Assembly (NCBI GenBank): GCA_023386155.1 | Contig: JAEWKH010000036.1 | Span: 1-17,546, forward strand | DNA length: 17,546 bases | Direction of reading: 5' to 3' | Source of the DNA: Pseudomonadota bacterium | GTDB taxonomy: Bacteria; Pseudomonadota; Alphaproteobacteria; Rhizobiales; Beijerinckiaceae | Shown: piece by piece, positions 1-6,009 of the stretch | Layout of the letters: each line of letters begins with the position of its first letter | Position numbering within the stretch: the stretch's first letter is position 1 | The notes under the pieces: model-generated | Told to the model about the DNA's origin: nothing | The model's database searches: none | What the model saw: the letters and a program-made list of their open reading frames with translations, nothing else | Made by a program: the position numbers and the translations under genes

Positions 1-49
1 CGGCCCGCACGATGCGCCGGCGCAGGTCCTGAGATAACGGTGTGGTCAT
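1..49 (-). CDS. IS630-family transposase, N-terminal fragment (cut by window edge)
   Basis: Reading leftward from the ATG at 49-47, the frame is open to the window edge and gives MTTPLSQDLRRRIVRA. The S-x-DLRRR-[IV]-V segment resembles the start of IS630-family transposases, just before their helix-turn-helix. Only 16 residues are visible, so integrity cannot be judged. The gene would be transcribed away from the amidase at 294. No terminal inverted repeat could be identified between it and the amidase. Positions 50-120 hold no recognisable gene. Confidence 0.5.
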   Translation of the reverse strand, partial: MTTPLSQDLRRRIVRA

Positions 50-120
50 GGCGAGCCTCTGTGCTCACGCCCCTGACCACTATCGAGTCAGATCTTCCGA
101 TTCCGTTCAACCCCAAACCG

Positions 121-239
121 CTCTAGCGCATCGTGCGAAAAAGTGGATCCGGTTTTTCGCACTCAACGATGCGCTCTCTATAGAGCGGAGCATCGGATCC
201 GATCCCAAAAGTGGGTCCACTTTTGGGTCCGATGCTCTA
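121..239. repeat. Palindromic intergenic repeat, family A (copy A1)
   Basis: Two adjacent hairpins. The first pairs the GCGCATCG side at 126 with CGATGCGC ending at 174, with inner arms GCGAAAAA and TTTTTCGC. The second pairs GAGCATCGGA (188-197) with TCCGATGCTC (228-237), with inner arms CCCAAAAGTGG (204-214) and CCACTTTTGGG (217-227). The same units recur at 2513-2622 and 4004-4143 in this window. Such repeats are common between genes in Hyphomicrobiales. This copy lies about 55 bp upstream of the amidase start, so it could form structure in that gene's leader or terminate transcription. Confidence 0.8.
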
Positions 240-293
240 AAGTGCCATTCACAGCGGACACGCCAAGCCTATCTCCACGCATCCGGGGCCCTC

Positions 294-1592
294 ATGACGA
301 CGACAAGAGACAAGCTCGAAACCATCCTGGCGCGCCTTGCCGGCCGCGCGGCCGACGAACGGGTGTTCCTGAGGGTCTACGAGGATGCGGCCCGCATCGC
401 CGCCGATGCCGCCGATGCGCGGCGCCGCGGGGGACTCTCGTTCGGCCCGCTCGACGGCGCGATCGTCTCGATCAAGGATCTCTTCGACGTGGCCGGGGAG
501 ACGACGCTCGCCGGGTCGATTGCTCTCCGCGATGCGCCTCCCGCCGACCGGGATGCGGCCATCGTCCGTCGCCTGCGCCAGGCGGGCGCCGTCATCGTCG
601 GCCGGACCAACATGGTCGAGTTCGCCTTCTCGGGCCTCGGCCTCAATCCCCATTACGGCACGCCCGGCAATGCCGCCGATCCCTCGCGGATTCCGGGTGG
701 TTCGTCCTCCGGCGCCGGCGTCTCGGTGGCGGAGGGAACGAGCGAGATCTCCATCGGCAGCGACACAGGCGGTTCCGTGCGCATTCCGGCGGCCCTCAAC
801 GGCGTCGTCGGCTTCAAGCCGACCGCCCATCGCGTACCTCTGGACGGGACCTTTCCGCTCGCGCCCAGCCTCGATTCCATCGGGCCGCTGGCGCGTAACG
901 TGCAGGACTGCGCCTTCACGGATGCGGTCATGGCCGGCGAGGATCCGCGCGTGTTGAAGCCCCACCCCCTGGCGGGGTTGCGGATCGGCGTTCCGCACGG
1001 GCGCCTGTTCACGCAGACGGAGCCGATGGTGGAGCAGGCCTTCGAGGCTTCGCTCACGCGCCTGTCCGAGGCCGGCGCGCGAATCGCCGATCACGGCATC
1101 GAGGATCTGCTGGAGGCGATGGCGCAGATCACCGAAACGGCCTCCATTGCGTCCATCGAGGCGTCCGAGGTCCATGCGGACTGGCTGAACGCGAAGGCGG
1201 CCGAGATCGATCCGCGCGTGCGCTGGTGGATCGCCCGCAGCAGCACCGTGCCGGCGCCGACCTACATCCGCATGCTGCGCCGCAGGCGTGCGCTGGCAGC
1301 AGCCATGGACGAGCGGCTGTCTCCCGTCGACGTGCTGGCGCTGCCGGCCACCGCCGTCACGGCGCCGCTGATCGCGCCGTTCGAGGGCGACGACAAGCTC
1401 TACAACAAGATGGACGGGCTGATCCTGCGCAACACCATGTTCGGCAACCAGTTCGACCTCACCGCCATCTCCCTGCCGATCCCCGGCACCGCATTGCCGG
1501 TCGGCCTCATGCTGGTGGCGCGCCATGGCCATGACCGGCGGCTCCTGGAGATCGCCGCCGGCGTCGAGGCGCTCCTGGCCCGGGGAGCGTGA
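294..1592 (+). CDS. Amidase-signature family hydrolase
   Basis: The 432-residue product belongs to the amidase signature (AS) family, cytoplasmic Ser-cisSer-Lys hydrolases that cleave carboxamides; the substrate cannot be told from sequence. The triad is visible: Lys61 in SIKDLFD, the cis-Ser in the GGSSSG loop (Ser137 or 138), and the nucleophile Ser161 in GSDTGGSVRIP. The C-terminal half holds the usual NQFDLTAISLP and LPVGLMLVAR segments. Length fits monofunctional AS amidases (GatA is longer). I chose the ATG at 294 because the frame further upstream, open from 42, runs through the palindromic repeat at 121-239 and has no family similarity. No strong Shine-Dalgarno precedes 294. It stands alone, with a 63-bp gap to the next gene on the same strand. 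Confidence 0.9.
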   Translation: MTTTRDKLETILARLAGRAADERVFLRVYEDAARIAADAADARRRGGLSFGPLDGAIVSIKDLFDVAGETTLAGSIALRDAPPADRDAAIVRRLRQAGAVIVGRTNMVEFAFSGLGLNPHYGTPGNAADPSRIPGGSSSGAGVSVAEGTSEISIGSDTGGSVRIPAALNGVVGFKPTAHRVPLDGTFPLAPSLDSIGPLARNVQDCAFTDAVMAGEDPRVLKPHPLAGLRIGVPHGRLFTQTEPMVEQAFEASLTRLSEAGARIADHGIEDLLEAMAQITETASIASIEASEVHADWLNAKAAEIDPRVRWWIARSSTVPAPTYIRMLRRRRALAAAMDERLSPVDVLALPATAVTAPLIAPFEGDDKLYNKMDGLILRNTMFGNQFDLTAISLPIPGTALPVGLMLVARHGHDRRLLEIAAGVEALLARGA

Positions 1593-1655
1593 GCGGCACG
1601 GGATTGCAGGAGGGCGCGTTATGCTCATCGGTGGCCGATCCTTGCGAGAAACCGG

Positions 1656-2054
1656 ATGATGCGTCGCTTTTATCTCTGCCTGGGCTATGTGAGCTTCGCG
1701 CTCGGCATCGCCGGCATCTTCCTGCCGGTTCTGCCGACGACGCCCTTCGTGCTCCTGGCCGCCTGGTGCTTCACCCGGTCGAATCCGGCGCTGGCCGAGA
1801 GGCTTTACAGCCATCCGCGCTTCGGCCCGCTGCTGACCGCATGGCGCGACCAGCGGGCGATCCCGCGTCATGCCAAGATCTATGCTCTCACGGCGCTCGC
1901 CATGTCCTACGGGCTGATCCTGTACCTCGCGGAAAGCCGCATCCTGCCTGCCGTTCTGGCCGTCATCATGGGAAGCGTCGCTCTCTACATCGCAACGCGG
2001 CCGAAACCGCGCGACGCGGCAGACGGCACGCTGCCGGATGCTTGCGACCGATAG
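1656..2054 (+). CDS. YbaN/DUF454 family inner-membrane protein
   Basis: The 132-residue protein matches the DUF454 (YbaN) family: a hydrophobic N-terminal segment ending in GIFLPVLPTTPFVLLAAWCFTR (a family hallmark, here in two parts), a loop with HPRFGPLLTAWRDQRAIPRHAK, then two more hydrophobic stretches around residues 75-115. It should sit in the inner membrane. The function of the family is not established. A second in-frame ATG follows at 1659, and GAGAAA at about 1645-1650 is the only SD-like sequence. It lies 63 bp after the amidase on the same strand, so co-transcription is possible. The C-terminal tail after residue 117 is polar and not conserved in the family. Confidence 0.85.
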   Translation: MMRRFYLCLGYVSFALGIAGIFLPVLPTTPFVLLAAWCFTRSNPALAERLYSHPRFGPLLTAWRDQRAIPRHAKIYALTALAMSYGLILYLAESRILPAVLAVIMGSVALYIATRPKPRDAADGTLPDACDR

Positions 2055-2134
2055 GCATGGACAGAATCGATGTCCGGCAAGGCGACATGAGCGAGACAGC
2101 TTTTCAGAGCTTCTCGGCTTTGGCCAAGGTTATG

Positions 2135-2180
2135 CCATGTTAAGGCCCAGGTTCCGGTTACGCTGCAGGCCATAACATGG
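2135..2180 (+). promoter_or_regulatory. Inverted repeat abutting the ribosome-binding site of the 38-aa gene
   Basis: CCATGTTAAGGCC (2135-2147) and GGCCATAACATGG (2168-2180) form a 13-bp stem with one mismatch and a 20-nt loop. The right arm shares its last GG with the Shine-Dalgarno GGAGGG (2179-2184) of the small gene at 2194. If folded in RNA, it could mask or expose that site. No T-run follows, so it is not a typical terminator. It could instead be a DNA operator. Confidence 0.45.
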
Positions 2181-2193
2181 AGGGAGCCCAACC

Positions 2194-2310
2194 ATGCGCA
2201 GTCTTAGCTTGTCGGTATTCCTGCTCGCTTCAGCCGCAATGCTTGCCCCGTTTCTGATTGCTCTGGCCTATGCGGTGAGCGTCCTCGTCTCTGCCCTGAT
2301 GTTTCCCTGA
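2194..2310 (+). CDS. 38-residue hydrophobic membrane peptide
   Basis: A short frame from ATG 2194 to TGA 2310 encodes 38 residues, beginning MRSLSLSVFLLASAAMLAP and ending LVSALMFP. Almost all of it is hydrophobic, so a single membrane helix is expected. A strong Shine-Dalgarno (GGAGGG, 2179-2184) sits 9 nt before the ATG, which is the main reason to believe it is translated. The upstream 13-bp inverted repeat touches that site. I do not recognise a family; small peptides of this kind may be membrane-complex subunits or stress peptides. It is the only likely gene between 2055 and 2617. Confidence 0.5.
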   Translation: MRSLSLSVFLLASAAMLAPFLIALAYAVSVLVSALMFP

Positions 2311-2422
2311 AATGTTGTCATCTCCGTCATTTCATTGAGCGATTTACAGACGATTAAAGGATATTGAAGCACCGGTTCCGATCCTGAAGGTGCAAACGCA
2401 CTGTTCCGACCCGCTGCACTTG

Positions 2423-2512
2423 AGCTGATTCCACTTGCGCGGAATCAGCTCTCTTCCTTTTTGTGCCGCATTTTTGACGGCGAACCGCATCCGCTTCGCC
2501 GAAAAATGCTCT
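2423..2512. repeat. Palindromic intergenic repeat, family B (copy B1)
   Basis: A perfect 10-bp hairpin, AGCTGATTCC (2423-2432) with GGAATCAGCT (2441-2450), is followed by a second stem, GCATTTTTgaCGGCGAA (2468-2484) with TTCGCCGAAAAATGC (2495-2509). The second stem recurs at 5752-5838 and, inverted and partial, at 4144-4192. It runs directly into repeat A2. The 2311-2422 stretch before it has no gene I can support; it contains GTGC-aaac-GCAC and looks like more repeat-derived sequence. Confidence 0.75.
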
Positions 2513-2622
2513 CGCGTATCGTGCGAAAAGTGGATCCGGTTTTGCGTCCGATGCTCCACTCTTGGGAGAGCGCATCGTTCTTCGCGAAAAACCGTGTCGA
2601 CTTTTTCGCACGATGCGCTAGG
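2513..2622. repeat. Palindromic intergenic repeat, family A (copy A2)
   Basis: A chimeric copy of family A. It begins with CGTATCGTGCGAAAAGTGG, goes over to the GTCCGATGCTCC unit, then forms a long hairpin from AGCGCATCGTT (2569 onward) to CACGATGCGCT (ending about 2619). Its right edge, CGATGCGCTAG, supplies the TAG stop (read on the minus strand at 2620-2618) of the hypothetical gene to its right. Confidence 0.75.
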
Positions 2623-2992
2623 GCCGCGGATTCGCGATTTCCGCCGTAAGCTTGGGAAGTTCCTTGGTCATCCAGTCCACCATCTGATCGCTGGTTTTCA
2701 GATGGCTCGGCATGGGGATGAAGGGGCCTTGCGATTCGTAGATGGCCATGGGATCGCGCGCACCCAGAATGGGATCGAGACCGTCGTCGAATTCCGGCGT
2801 GATGGTTCTGCCGCCGAACCACGTGAGAAGCAGCAGGAGCATCCCGACGGCGCCGGACAGAACGACGAGCAAGGATATTGCCAAGTCTGCGAACACCCGT
2901 TCTTCCCTGAGTTCCGGAGCGCTTGTTCCTGGTGAGCCTAGCACCGATGGATCCGCGTTCCAACGCCGTAAAGCAGATGACGCAAGCGGCAT
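2618..2992 (-). CDS. Hypothetical single-TM membrane protein
   Basis: Read leftward, the frame ends with a TAG inside the edge of repeat A2. From the ATG at 2992 it gives 124 residues. Residues 34-59 (starting FADLAISLLVVLSG) form one strong membrane helix. The C-terminal part (about 60-124) is acidic and Pro-rich with GLDPILGARDPMAIYESQGP and would lie on one side of the membrane. I do not recognise a family. The start is uncertain: the frame stays open to a GTG at 3136, but that extension overlaps the leader and promoter region of the divergent PRC-barrel gene and is low in complexity. No clear SD precedes 2992. The repeat may have replaced the original C-terminus. Confidence 0.5.
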   Translation of the reverse strand: MPLASSALRRWNADPSVLGSPGTSAPELREERVFADLAISLLVVLSGAVGMLLLLLTWFGGRTITPEFDDGLDPILGARDPMAIYESQGPFIPMPSHLKTSDQMVDWMTKELPKLTAEIANPRP

Positions 2993-3016
2993 CCGGCGAC
3001 ATTTGCGCAGGTGCGA

Positions 3017-3042
3017 GGAACCCTGCTCAAGCGCTTGAGGTT
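3017..3042 (+). promoter_or_regulatory. Possible EcfG-type (general stress) promoter for the PRC-barrel gene
   Basis: GGAAC (3017-3021), a 17-nt spacer, then GGTT (3039-3042). The alphaproteobacterial EcfG consensus is GGAAC-N16/17-CGTT, so one -10 base differs. It lies about 97 bp upstream of the start at 3139. PRC-barrel genes are often in the general stress regulon of this group, which makes the site plausible but not proven. Confidence 0.25.
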
Positions 3043-3138
3043 GAACTTCAAACCACTCGCTGCACCGCGAATGCGCTCGTTCGGCGGCCGCGAGGGAAGG
3101 GGTGCGGAGCGATCGATCCTGCCGGATGGGAGGCACCC

Positions 3139-3711
3139 ATGAGGACGTATTACGTGTTCCAGTCCAAGACCACGCCCGATCTGCGCGGCTTCGCCGAGAC
3201 CGCGGCGGGCGAGACGCTACCCCCCGAGCACGGGCCCTGGGCTCTCGACCGGCAGGTCGGCCCCGATGACGAATGGACGCTCAATGTCAGCCGTGCCGTC
3301 GTCGCAGCCGGGATCATCGAGAACGGTTTCTACCTCTGGGGGCCGATCAATCGTTCGGACGTCTGGCATCCGGTGATCGAAAGCGACCGCGTGGAAGGCA
3401 CGGCCGTCTATGGCACGCAGGGAACCCAGATCGGCACCATCAAGCGCCTGCTGATCGAGAAGGTGAGCGGGCGGGTTCTTTATGTCGATGTGACCTTTGG
3501 CGGCTTCCTGGGGCTCGGAGTGCATCACCAGACGATCCCTTGGGAGAAGCTGTCCTACGACAAGGAGCTCGAAGGCTACCGCACCGATGTGACCGAGGCT
3601 CAGGTGCAGGGCGCTCCCGCATTCTACGGCGACGACCAGGTCTGGCCCGACCGCAAGCGGGAGCAGGAGATGCGGGATTACTGGCACGACATCCCGAGAG
3701 GTCCGATCTGA
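3139..3711 (+). CDS. PRC-barrel domain protein
   Basis: The 190-residue protein has an N-terminal stretch (1-75) of unknown role and a PRC-barrel domain at about 80-155, visible as VIESDRVEGTAVYGTQGTQ followed by IGTIKRLLIEKVSGRVLYVDV, the small beta-barrel fold shared with the H subunit of the photosynthetic reaction centre and with RimM. Stand-alone PRC-barrel proteins in this group are usually stress-linked and without a defined partner. No signal peptide or membrane helix is seen. The ATG at 3139 has a strong SD, GGGAGG (3128-3133). A possible EcfG-type promoter lies upstream. The tail (165-190) is charged and ends in DYWHDIPRGPI. Confidence 0.85.
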   Translation: MRTYYVFQSKTTPDLRGFAETAAGETLPPEHGPWALDRQVGPDDEWTLNVSRAVVAAGIIENGFYLWGPINRSDVWHPVIESDRVEGTAVYGTQGTQIGTIKRLLIEKVSGRVLYVDVTFGGFLGLGVHHQTIPWEKLSYDKELEGYRTDVTEAQVQGAPAFYGDDQVWPDRKREQEMRDYWHDIPRGPI

Positions 3712-3775
3712 TCCGGACACACCCCGCAGGAGCGGCGCTTTTTGCCGGCGAAGCCTCACGCGAACGGCGCGGGAC

Positions 3776-3784
3776 TGGTATGAT
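3776..3784 (+). promoter_or_regulatory. Extended -10 promoter candidate
   Basis: TGG-TATGAT (-10 hexamer 3779-3784) fits an extended -10 element. There is no good -35 at the right distance. Transcription would begin near 3791, about 25 nt before the 64-aa gene. This rests on one hexamer only. Confidence 0.25.
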
Positions 3785-3816
3785 GGCGTCGTCACCGGTT
3801 CCTGGAGGGTGCCATG

Positions 3817-4008
3817 ATGGAGCACGTGTTCAAAGTCGGCCAGGCCGTGCGGCCGAGAGCGACCTGCCACAGCCTTCCGGACGACCTCTTCCATGTTCTC
3901 CGCCTCCTGCCTTCGACGGCCGGAGGCGTGCTGCTCTACTGCATCAAGAGCCAGGCGGAACTGATCGAGCGGGTCGTCGAGCAGAGCGAGATCGAGGCGG
4001 CGCGCTAG
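3817..4008 (+). CDS. Small conserved-looking hypothetical protein (63 aa)
   Basis: A 63-residue protein starting MEHVFKVGQAVRPRA and ending in an acidic helix, ELIERVVEQSEIEAAR. FKVGQAVR at the start suggests a short SH3-like beta segment, but I do not recognise the family. Two tandem ATGs exist (3814 and 3817). The SD GGAGGG (3804-3809) is 4 nt from the first and 7 nt from the second, so I favour 3817. The TAG stop (4006-4008) is part of the CTAGAGCATCG edge of repeat A3, which may have altered the C-terminus. No membrane segment or signal peptide. Confidence 0.65.
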   Translation: MEHVFKVGQAVRPRATCHSLPDDLFHVLRLLPSTAGGVLLYCIKSQAELIERVVEQSEIEAAR

Positions 4009-4143
4009 AGCATCGGACCCAAAAGTGGATTCGCACTTTTGGGATCAATCCGATGCTCCGCTCTTTGAAGAGCGCATCGTTCGGAGCGGACCCGGAGGGC
4101 CGCGTCAGCGAAAATCGGGTCCACTTTTCCGCACGATGCGCTA
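4004..4143. repeat. Palindromic intergenic repeat, family A (copy A3, inverted)
   Basis: It runs from GCTAGAGCATCGGACCC through the hairpin CCCAAAAGTGG / CCACTTTT-like arms to CGCACGATGCGCTAG at 4143, in the opposite orientation to A1. Its left edge provides the stop codon of the 63-aa gene, and its right edge runs straight into an inverted family B piece. It probably also acts as a terminator or RNA end structure. Confidence 0.75.
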
Positions 4144-4192
4144 GAACATTTTTCGGCGAACCAAAGAAGGCCGATTCCATGCCCGTGGAAAC
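4144..4192. repeat. Partial inverted family B repeat (copy B3)
   Basis: AACATTTTTCGGCGAACC followed by GATTCCATGCCCGTGGAAAC is the inverted and shortened counterpart of B1. It joins A3 directly, mirroring the B1-A2 join at 2512/2513. Positions 4193-4415, between this and the next gene, contain no other gene that I can support. Confidence 0.55.
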
Positions 4193-4415
4193 GGCGCCGG
4201 CTTTGAGGAACCCGCGAGGCGGAGCCGAGCTTGGCCGCAGGACGGCGGGCACTTGCGTATTCGCTTGCGGCTCATATCGTTGTTTGAAGTTATTCCTCTT
4301 TGCCTCCTCGTACACTCATGCTGTTCGGGACTGATGCGGCCCGTCGTTCCATTTCGTGAAACGTAAAGCGAAGTAATGCGTTGGTCACCCAATGCCAATT
4401 CGTGGAGATGGAACG

Positions 4416-4700
4416 ATGAAGAAATCAGCCTGGCTTCTGGCGGCCGTTCTCATTGGTTCGAGCACTGTCGTTGCAACGCCTTCGTCTGCTCAAGTGCAGT
4501 TCGGAATCGGCCCCGATGGCCCGAGCGTCCGCGTCGGTCCGGATCGCGATCGCTATGATCGCCGCTACATCGAGCGCCGCCGCGTCTATGACCGCGACGA
4601 CCTATCGACCGGCAGCATCGAGCGGTGCCGCACCGTGGTGATCCGCGAGGAGGAGCCCGACGGCGATATCGTGACGCGCCGCGTCCGCCGCTGCCGTTAA
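4416..4700 (+). CDS. Small secreted Arg-rich protein
   Basis: The 94-residue protein starts MKKSAWLLAAVLIGSSTVV and has a clear Sec signal peptide with likely cleavage after SSA (about residue 25). The mature part is rich in Arg and Asp (GPDRDRYDRRYIERRRVYDRD) and carries two cysteines, in ERCRTVV and RRCR, that could form a disulfide. Similar short periplasmic proteins are frequent in Methylobacteriaceae and relatives, with no known role. The ATG at 4416 is supported by GGAG (4404-4407) and by the signal peptide; an in-frame ATG at 4392 would only add eight polar residues. A strong hairpin terminator follows at 4723. Confidence 0.75.
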   Translation: MKKSAWLLAAVLIGSSTVVATPSSAQVQFGIGPDGPSVRVGPDRDRYDRRYIERRRVYDRDDLSTGSIERCRTVVIREEEPDGDIVTRRVRRCR

Positions 4701-4722
4701 CGTTCGACGATCTCCGTCCACG

Positions 4723-4753
4723 ATGCCCGAGAGGCGAGGAGCCTCTCGGGCAT
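4723..4753 (+). terminator. Hairpin terminator after the secreted Arg-rich protein gene
   Basis: A perfect 13-bp stem, ATGCCCGAGAGGC (4723-4735) with GCCTCTCGGGCAT (4741-4753), and a 5-nt loop, followed by TCTTG. It starts 22 nt after the stop codon at 4700. The T-tract is short, but stem strength and position fit an intrinsic terminator. Confidence 0.7.
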
Positions 4754-4946
4754 TCTTGCGCGGGCATCGCGTTTCCGGCCTTCATGCGGCGGCTGCCGCA
4801 GAAGCGGGGCAGGGCACGGCCTTGAACCCCCGTTCGCAATTCTTACGTTTCAGGCGATCCCGATCCGGGCCCCTCTGACGCGAGCCGTGCCGGCCCTTGC
4901 GTGATGTCGGATCATTCCCGATCCGATTGCCGGCACGGAGGTGAGA

Positions 4947-5255
4947 ATGTTCAACGAGCTCCTGTCGATCCTTGTCCGCGCGCTGATCGTCGATCCGCTC
5001 CAGGCTGAGATGAGCGAGCGCCTGGCGAAGATCCGTGCGCCGCAGGCGGTGATTGCCGATATGCGCGCCTGCGCCGAGTCCTCCCTGCCGAAGCTGGCCG
5101 ACCGGGCCATGAACGACCCGCTCTGGGTCGTTGCCACCACGCTGGAGGTCTGGACCGGCAATATCGCTCCCGAAAAGGTGCTCGGCGGCACGTCGGCCCA
5201 ATGCAATGCTGCAGTCGAAGCCGCGCGGCTCTACCTGGAGAGCCGCGCGGCGTGA
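4947..5255 (+). CDS. Hypothetical cytoplasmic protein (102 aa)
   Basis: The 102-residue, mostly helical protein starts MFNELLSILVRALIVDPLQAEM and has no signal peptide. I do not recognise a family. Residues 32-60 (APQAVIADMRACAESSLPKLA) and 66-95 (a WVVATTLEVWTG stretch, then PEKVLGGTSAQCNAA) look like packed helices, with single cysteines in each half. The start at ATG 4947 has a near-perfect SD, GGAGGTGA (4938-4944). The last 36 bases contain a perfect 12-bp inverted repeat that still encodes the end of the protein. It is alone on this strand between the terminator at 4753 and the tRNA at 5604. Confidence 0.65.
   Translation: MFNELLSILVRALIVDPLQAEMSERLAKIRAPQAVIADMRACAESSLPKLADRAMNDPLWVVATTLEVWTGNIAPEKVLGGTSAQCNAAVEAARLYLESRAA
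5220..5251 (+). repeat. Perfect GC-rich inverted repeat inside the 3' end of a CDS
   Basis: GCCGCGCGGCTC (5220-5231) and GAGCCGCGCGGC (5240-5251) make a perfect 12-bp stem with an 8-nt loop, ending 4 nt before the stop codon's last base. Both arms are coding (AARL and ESRAA). It could serve as a 3' mRNA stabiliser or terminator without a T-tract. Confidence 0.6.
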
Positions 5256-5300
5256 CCCGTTCCGGCGGCCATGCCCGGCTCGCTGACGCGAGCTACCCAA

Positions 5301-5360
5301 AAATGCCACAAGGTCAATCATGCTCCAAAAGGGTTGACCCAATAAGGTTAGCTGGCATTT
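5301..5360 (+). other. Nested inverted repeats, possible structured RNA
   Basis: Outer arms AAATGCCA (5301-5308) and TGGCATTT (5353-5360) enclose inner arms GGTCAA (5312-5317) and TTGACC (5334-5339). The two pairs are nested and could fold together. It lies in the 348-bp space between the gene ending at 5255 and the tRNA at 5604, where no convincing gene is seen. It might be a terminator-like element for the upstream gene or a small RNA. Confidence 0.3.
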
Positions 5361-5481
5361 ATTCCATGGAGCCAACCAATATCGTGCGTCATCGAGCTTA
5401 TACAGCCGCATCGAAATAGATCTGTATTGTATACCGGTATTCGTCCTTGGAGAATGGAGCGTCTCGGGGAAGGTAATACAT

Positions 5482-5598
5482 ATGCGCAAGGGCAAGTGTA
5501 TTGCTAAGGGCAAGCCGCGATTGCTAATTTTAGGTCGTTCCGGAGGCCGTTGCCTCGCAGGAATGCATCGACGGTTCAGACTGGCCGGCGTGTTGTAG
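5482..5598 (+). CDS. Doubtful 38-residue basic ORF just upstream of the tRNA
   Basis: ATG 5482 to TAG 5598 encodes MRKGKCIAKGKPRLLILGR followed by 19 more residues, mostly basic. GGGGAAGG (5467-5474) is an SD-like sequence at good distance. Against it: no recognisable family, and the frame spans the region where the tRNA promoter should lie. A direct repeat built on AAGGGCAAG and ATTGCT (5488-5505 and 5506-5525) underlies its repeated KGK. Probably not a gene. Confidence 0.15.
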   Translation: MRKGKCIAKGKPRLLILGRSGGRCLAGMHRRFRLAGVL

Positions 5599-5603
5599 CA
5601 AGT

Positions 5604-5688
5604 TCCCAGATGGCGAAATTGGAAGACGCAGCGTGCTGTTGACGCGCCGCCGCAAGGCGTGGGGGTTCGAGGCCCTCTCTGGGAGCCA
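5604..5688 (+). tRNA. Class II tRNA with Asn-type anticodon GUU and G73 on a tRNA-Leu-like body
   Basis: A complete 85-nt cloverleaf can be drawn: acceptor TCCCAGA (5604-5610) with TCTGGGA (5678-5684); D-stem GCG/CGC with GG in the loop (5613-5629); anticodon stem GCGTG/CGCGC (5631-5635, 5643-5647) around loop CTGTTGA, anticodon GTT at 5638-5640; long variable arm CGCC-GCAA-GGCG (5648-5659); T-arm GGGGG-TTCGAGG-CCCTC (5661-5677); G73 and encoded CCA (5685-5688). D-arm and variable arm are tRNA-Leu-like, but U1:A72, G73 and GUU are the known tRNA-Asn identity elements. Canonical tRNA-Asn has a short variable loop and A37; here position 37 is G. It may be a neofunctionalised Asn isoacceptor, a non-translational tRNA, or a relic. 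TTGCTA (5501-5506) and TAATTT (5525-5530), 18 nt apart, could be its promoter. Confidence 0.7.
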
Positions 5689-5751
5689 CTCAAAACCGCC
5701 CGTCGTCGCCTTGGCCGCCTTCAACCAATGCGGCAACCCAACGAAGAGCGA

Positions 5752-5838
5752 CGATTCCACGCCCGTGAAACCAGCTCACTTCCTTTCTGTGCCGCGCTTT
5801 TTGACGGCGAACCGGACCCACTTCGCCGAAAAATGCTC
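5752..5838. repeat. Palindromic intergenic repeat, family B (copy B2)
   Basis: It contains the B1 core nearly unchanged: TTCCTTTCTGTGCCGC, then TTTTTGACGGCGAACC and TTCGCCGAAAAATGCTCT, forming the same bulged stem. The first hairpin is degenerate (GATTCCACGCCCGTGAAACC). It is not followed by a family A unit. It separates the class II tRNA from the tRNA-Ala attachment site. Confidence 0.7.
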
Positions 5839-5929
5839 TCGCTGGCCGAGCGACAGGGTGACGGGTTCACGCGCGCTCAGACGAATGCCGCAGGGAAACG
5901 AGGTCAGGCGAGCCGCATTTTCGGAAAGG

Positions 5930-6009
<80 letters not shown>

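Noticed and set aside
42..293. N-terminal extension of the amidase frame starting at 42
   Set aside because: It translates through palindromic repeat A1 and the start region of the divergent IS630 gene; family similarity begins only after 294.
249..1871. Long minus-strand frame opposite the amidase
   Set aside because: It is Arg/Gly/Asp-rich and low in complexity, the usual antisense shadow of a GC-rich gene, with no family features.
3273..4334. 353-codon plus-strand frame across the PRC-barrel gene and repeat A3
   Set aside because: It is out of frame with two better supported genes and runs through a palindromic repeat.
4782..5693. 303-codon minus-strand frame
   Set aside because: It runs antisense through the class II tRNA and the 102-aa gene, with no recognisable domain.
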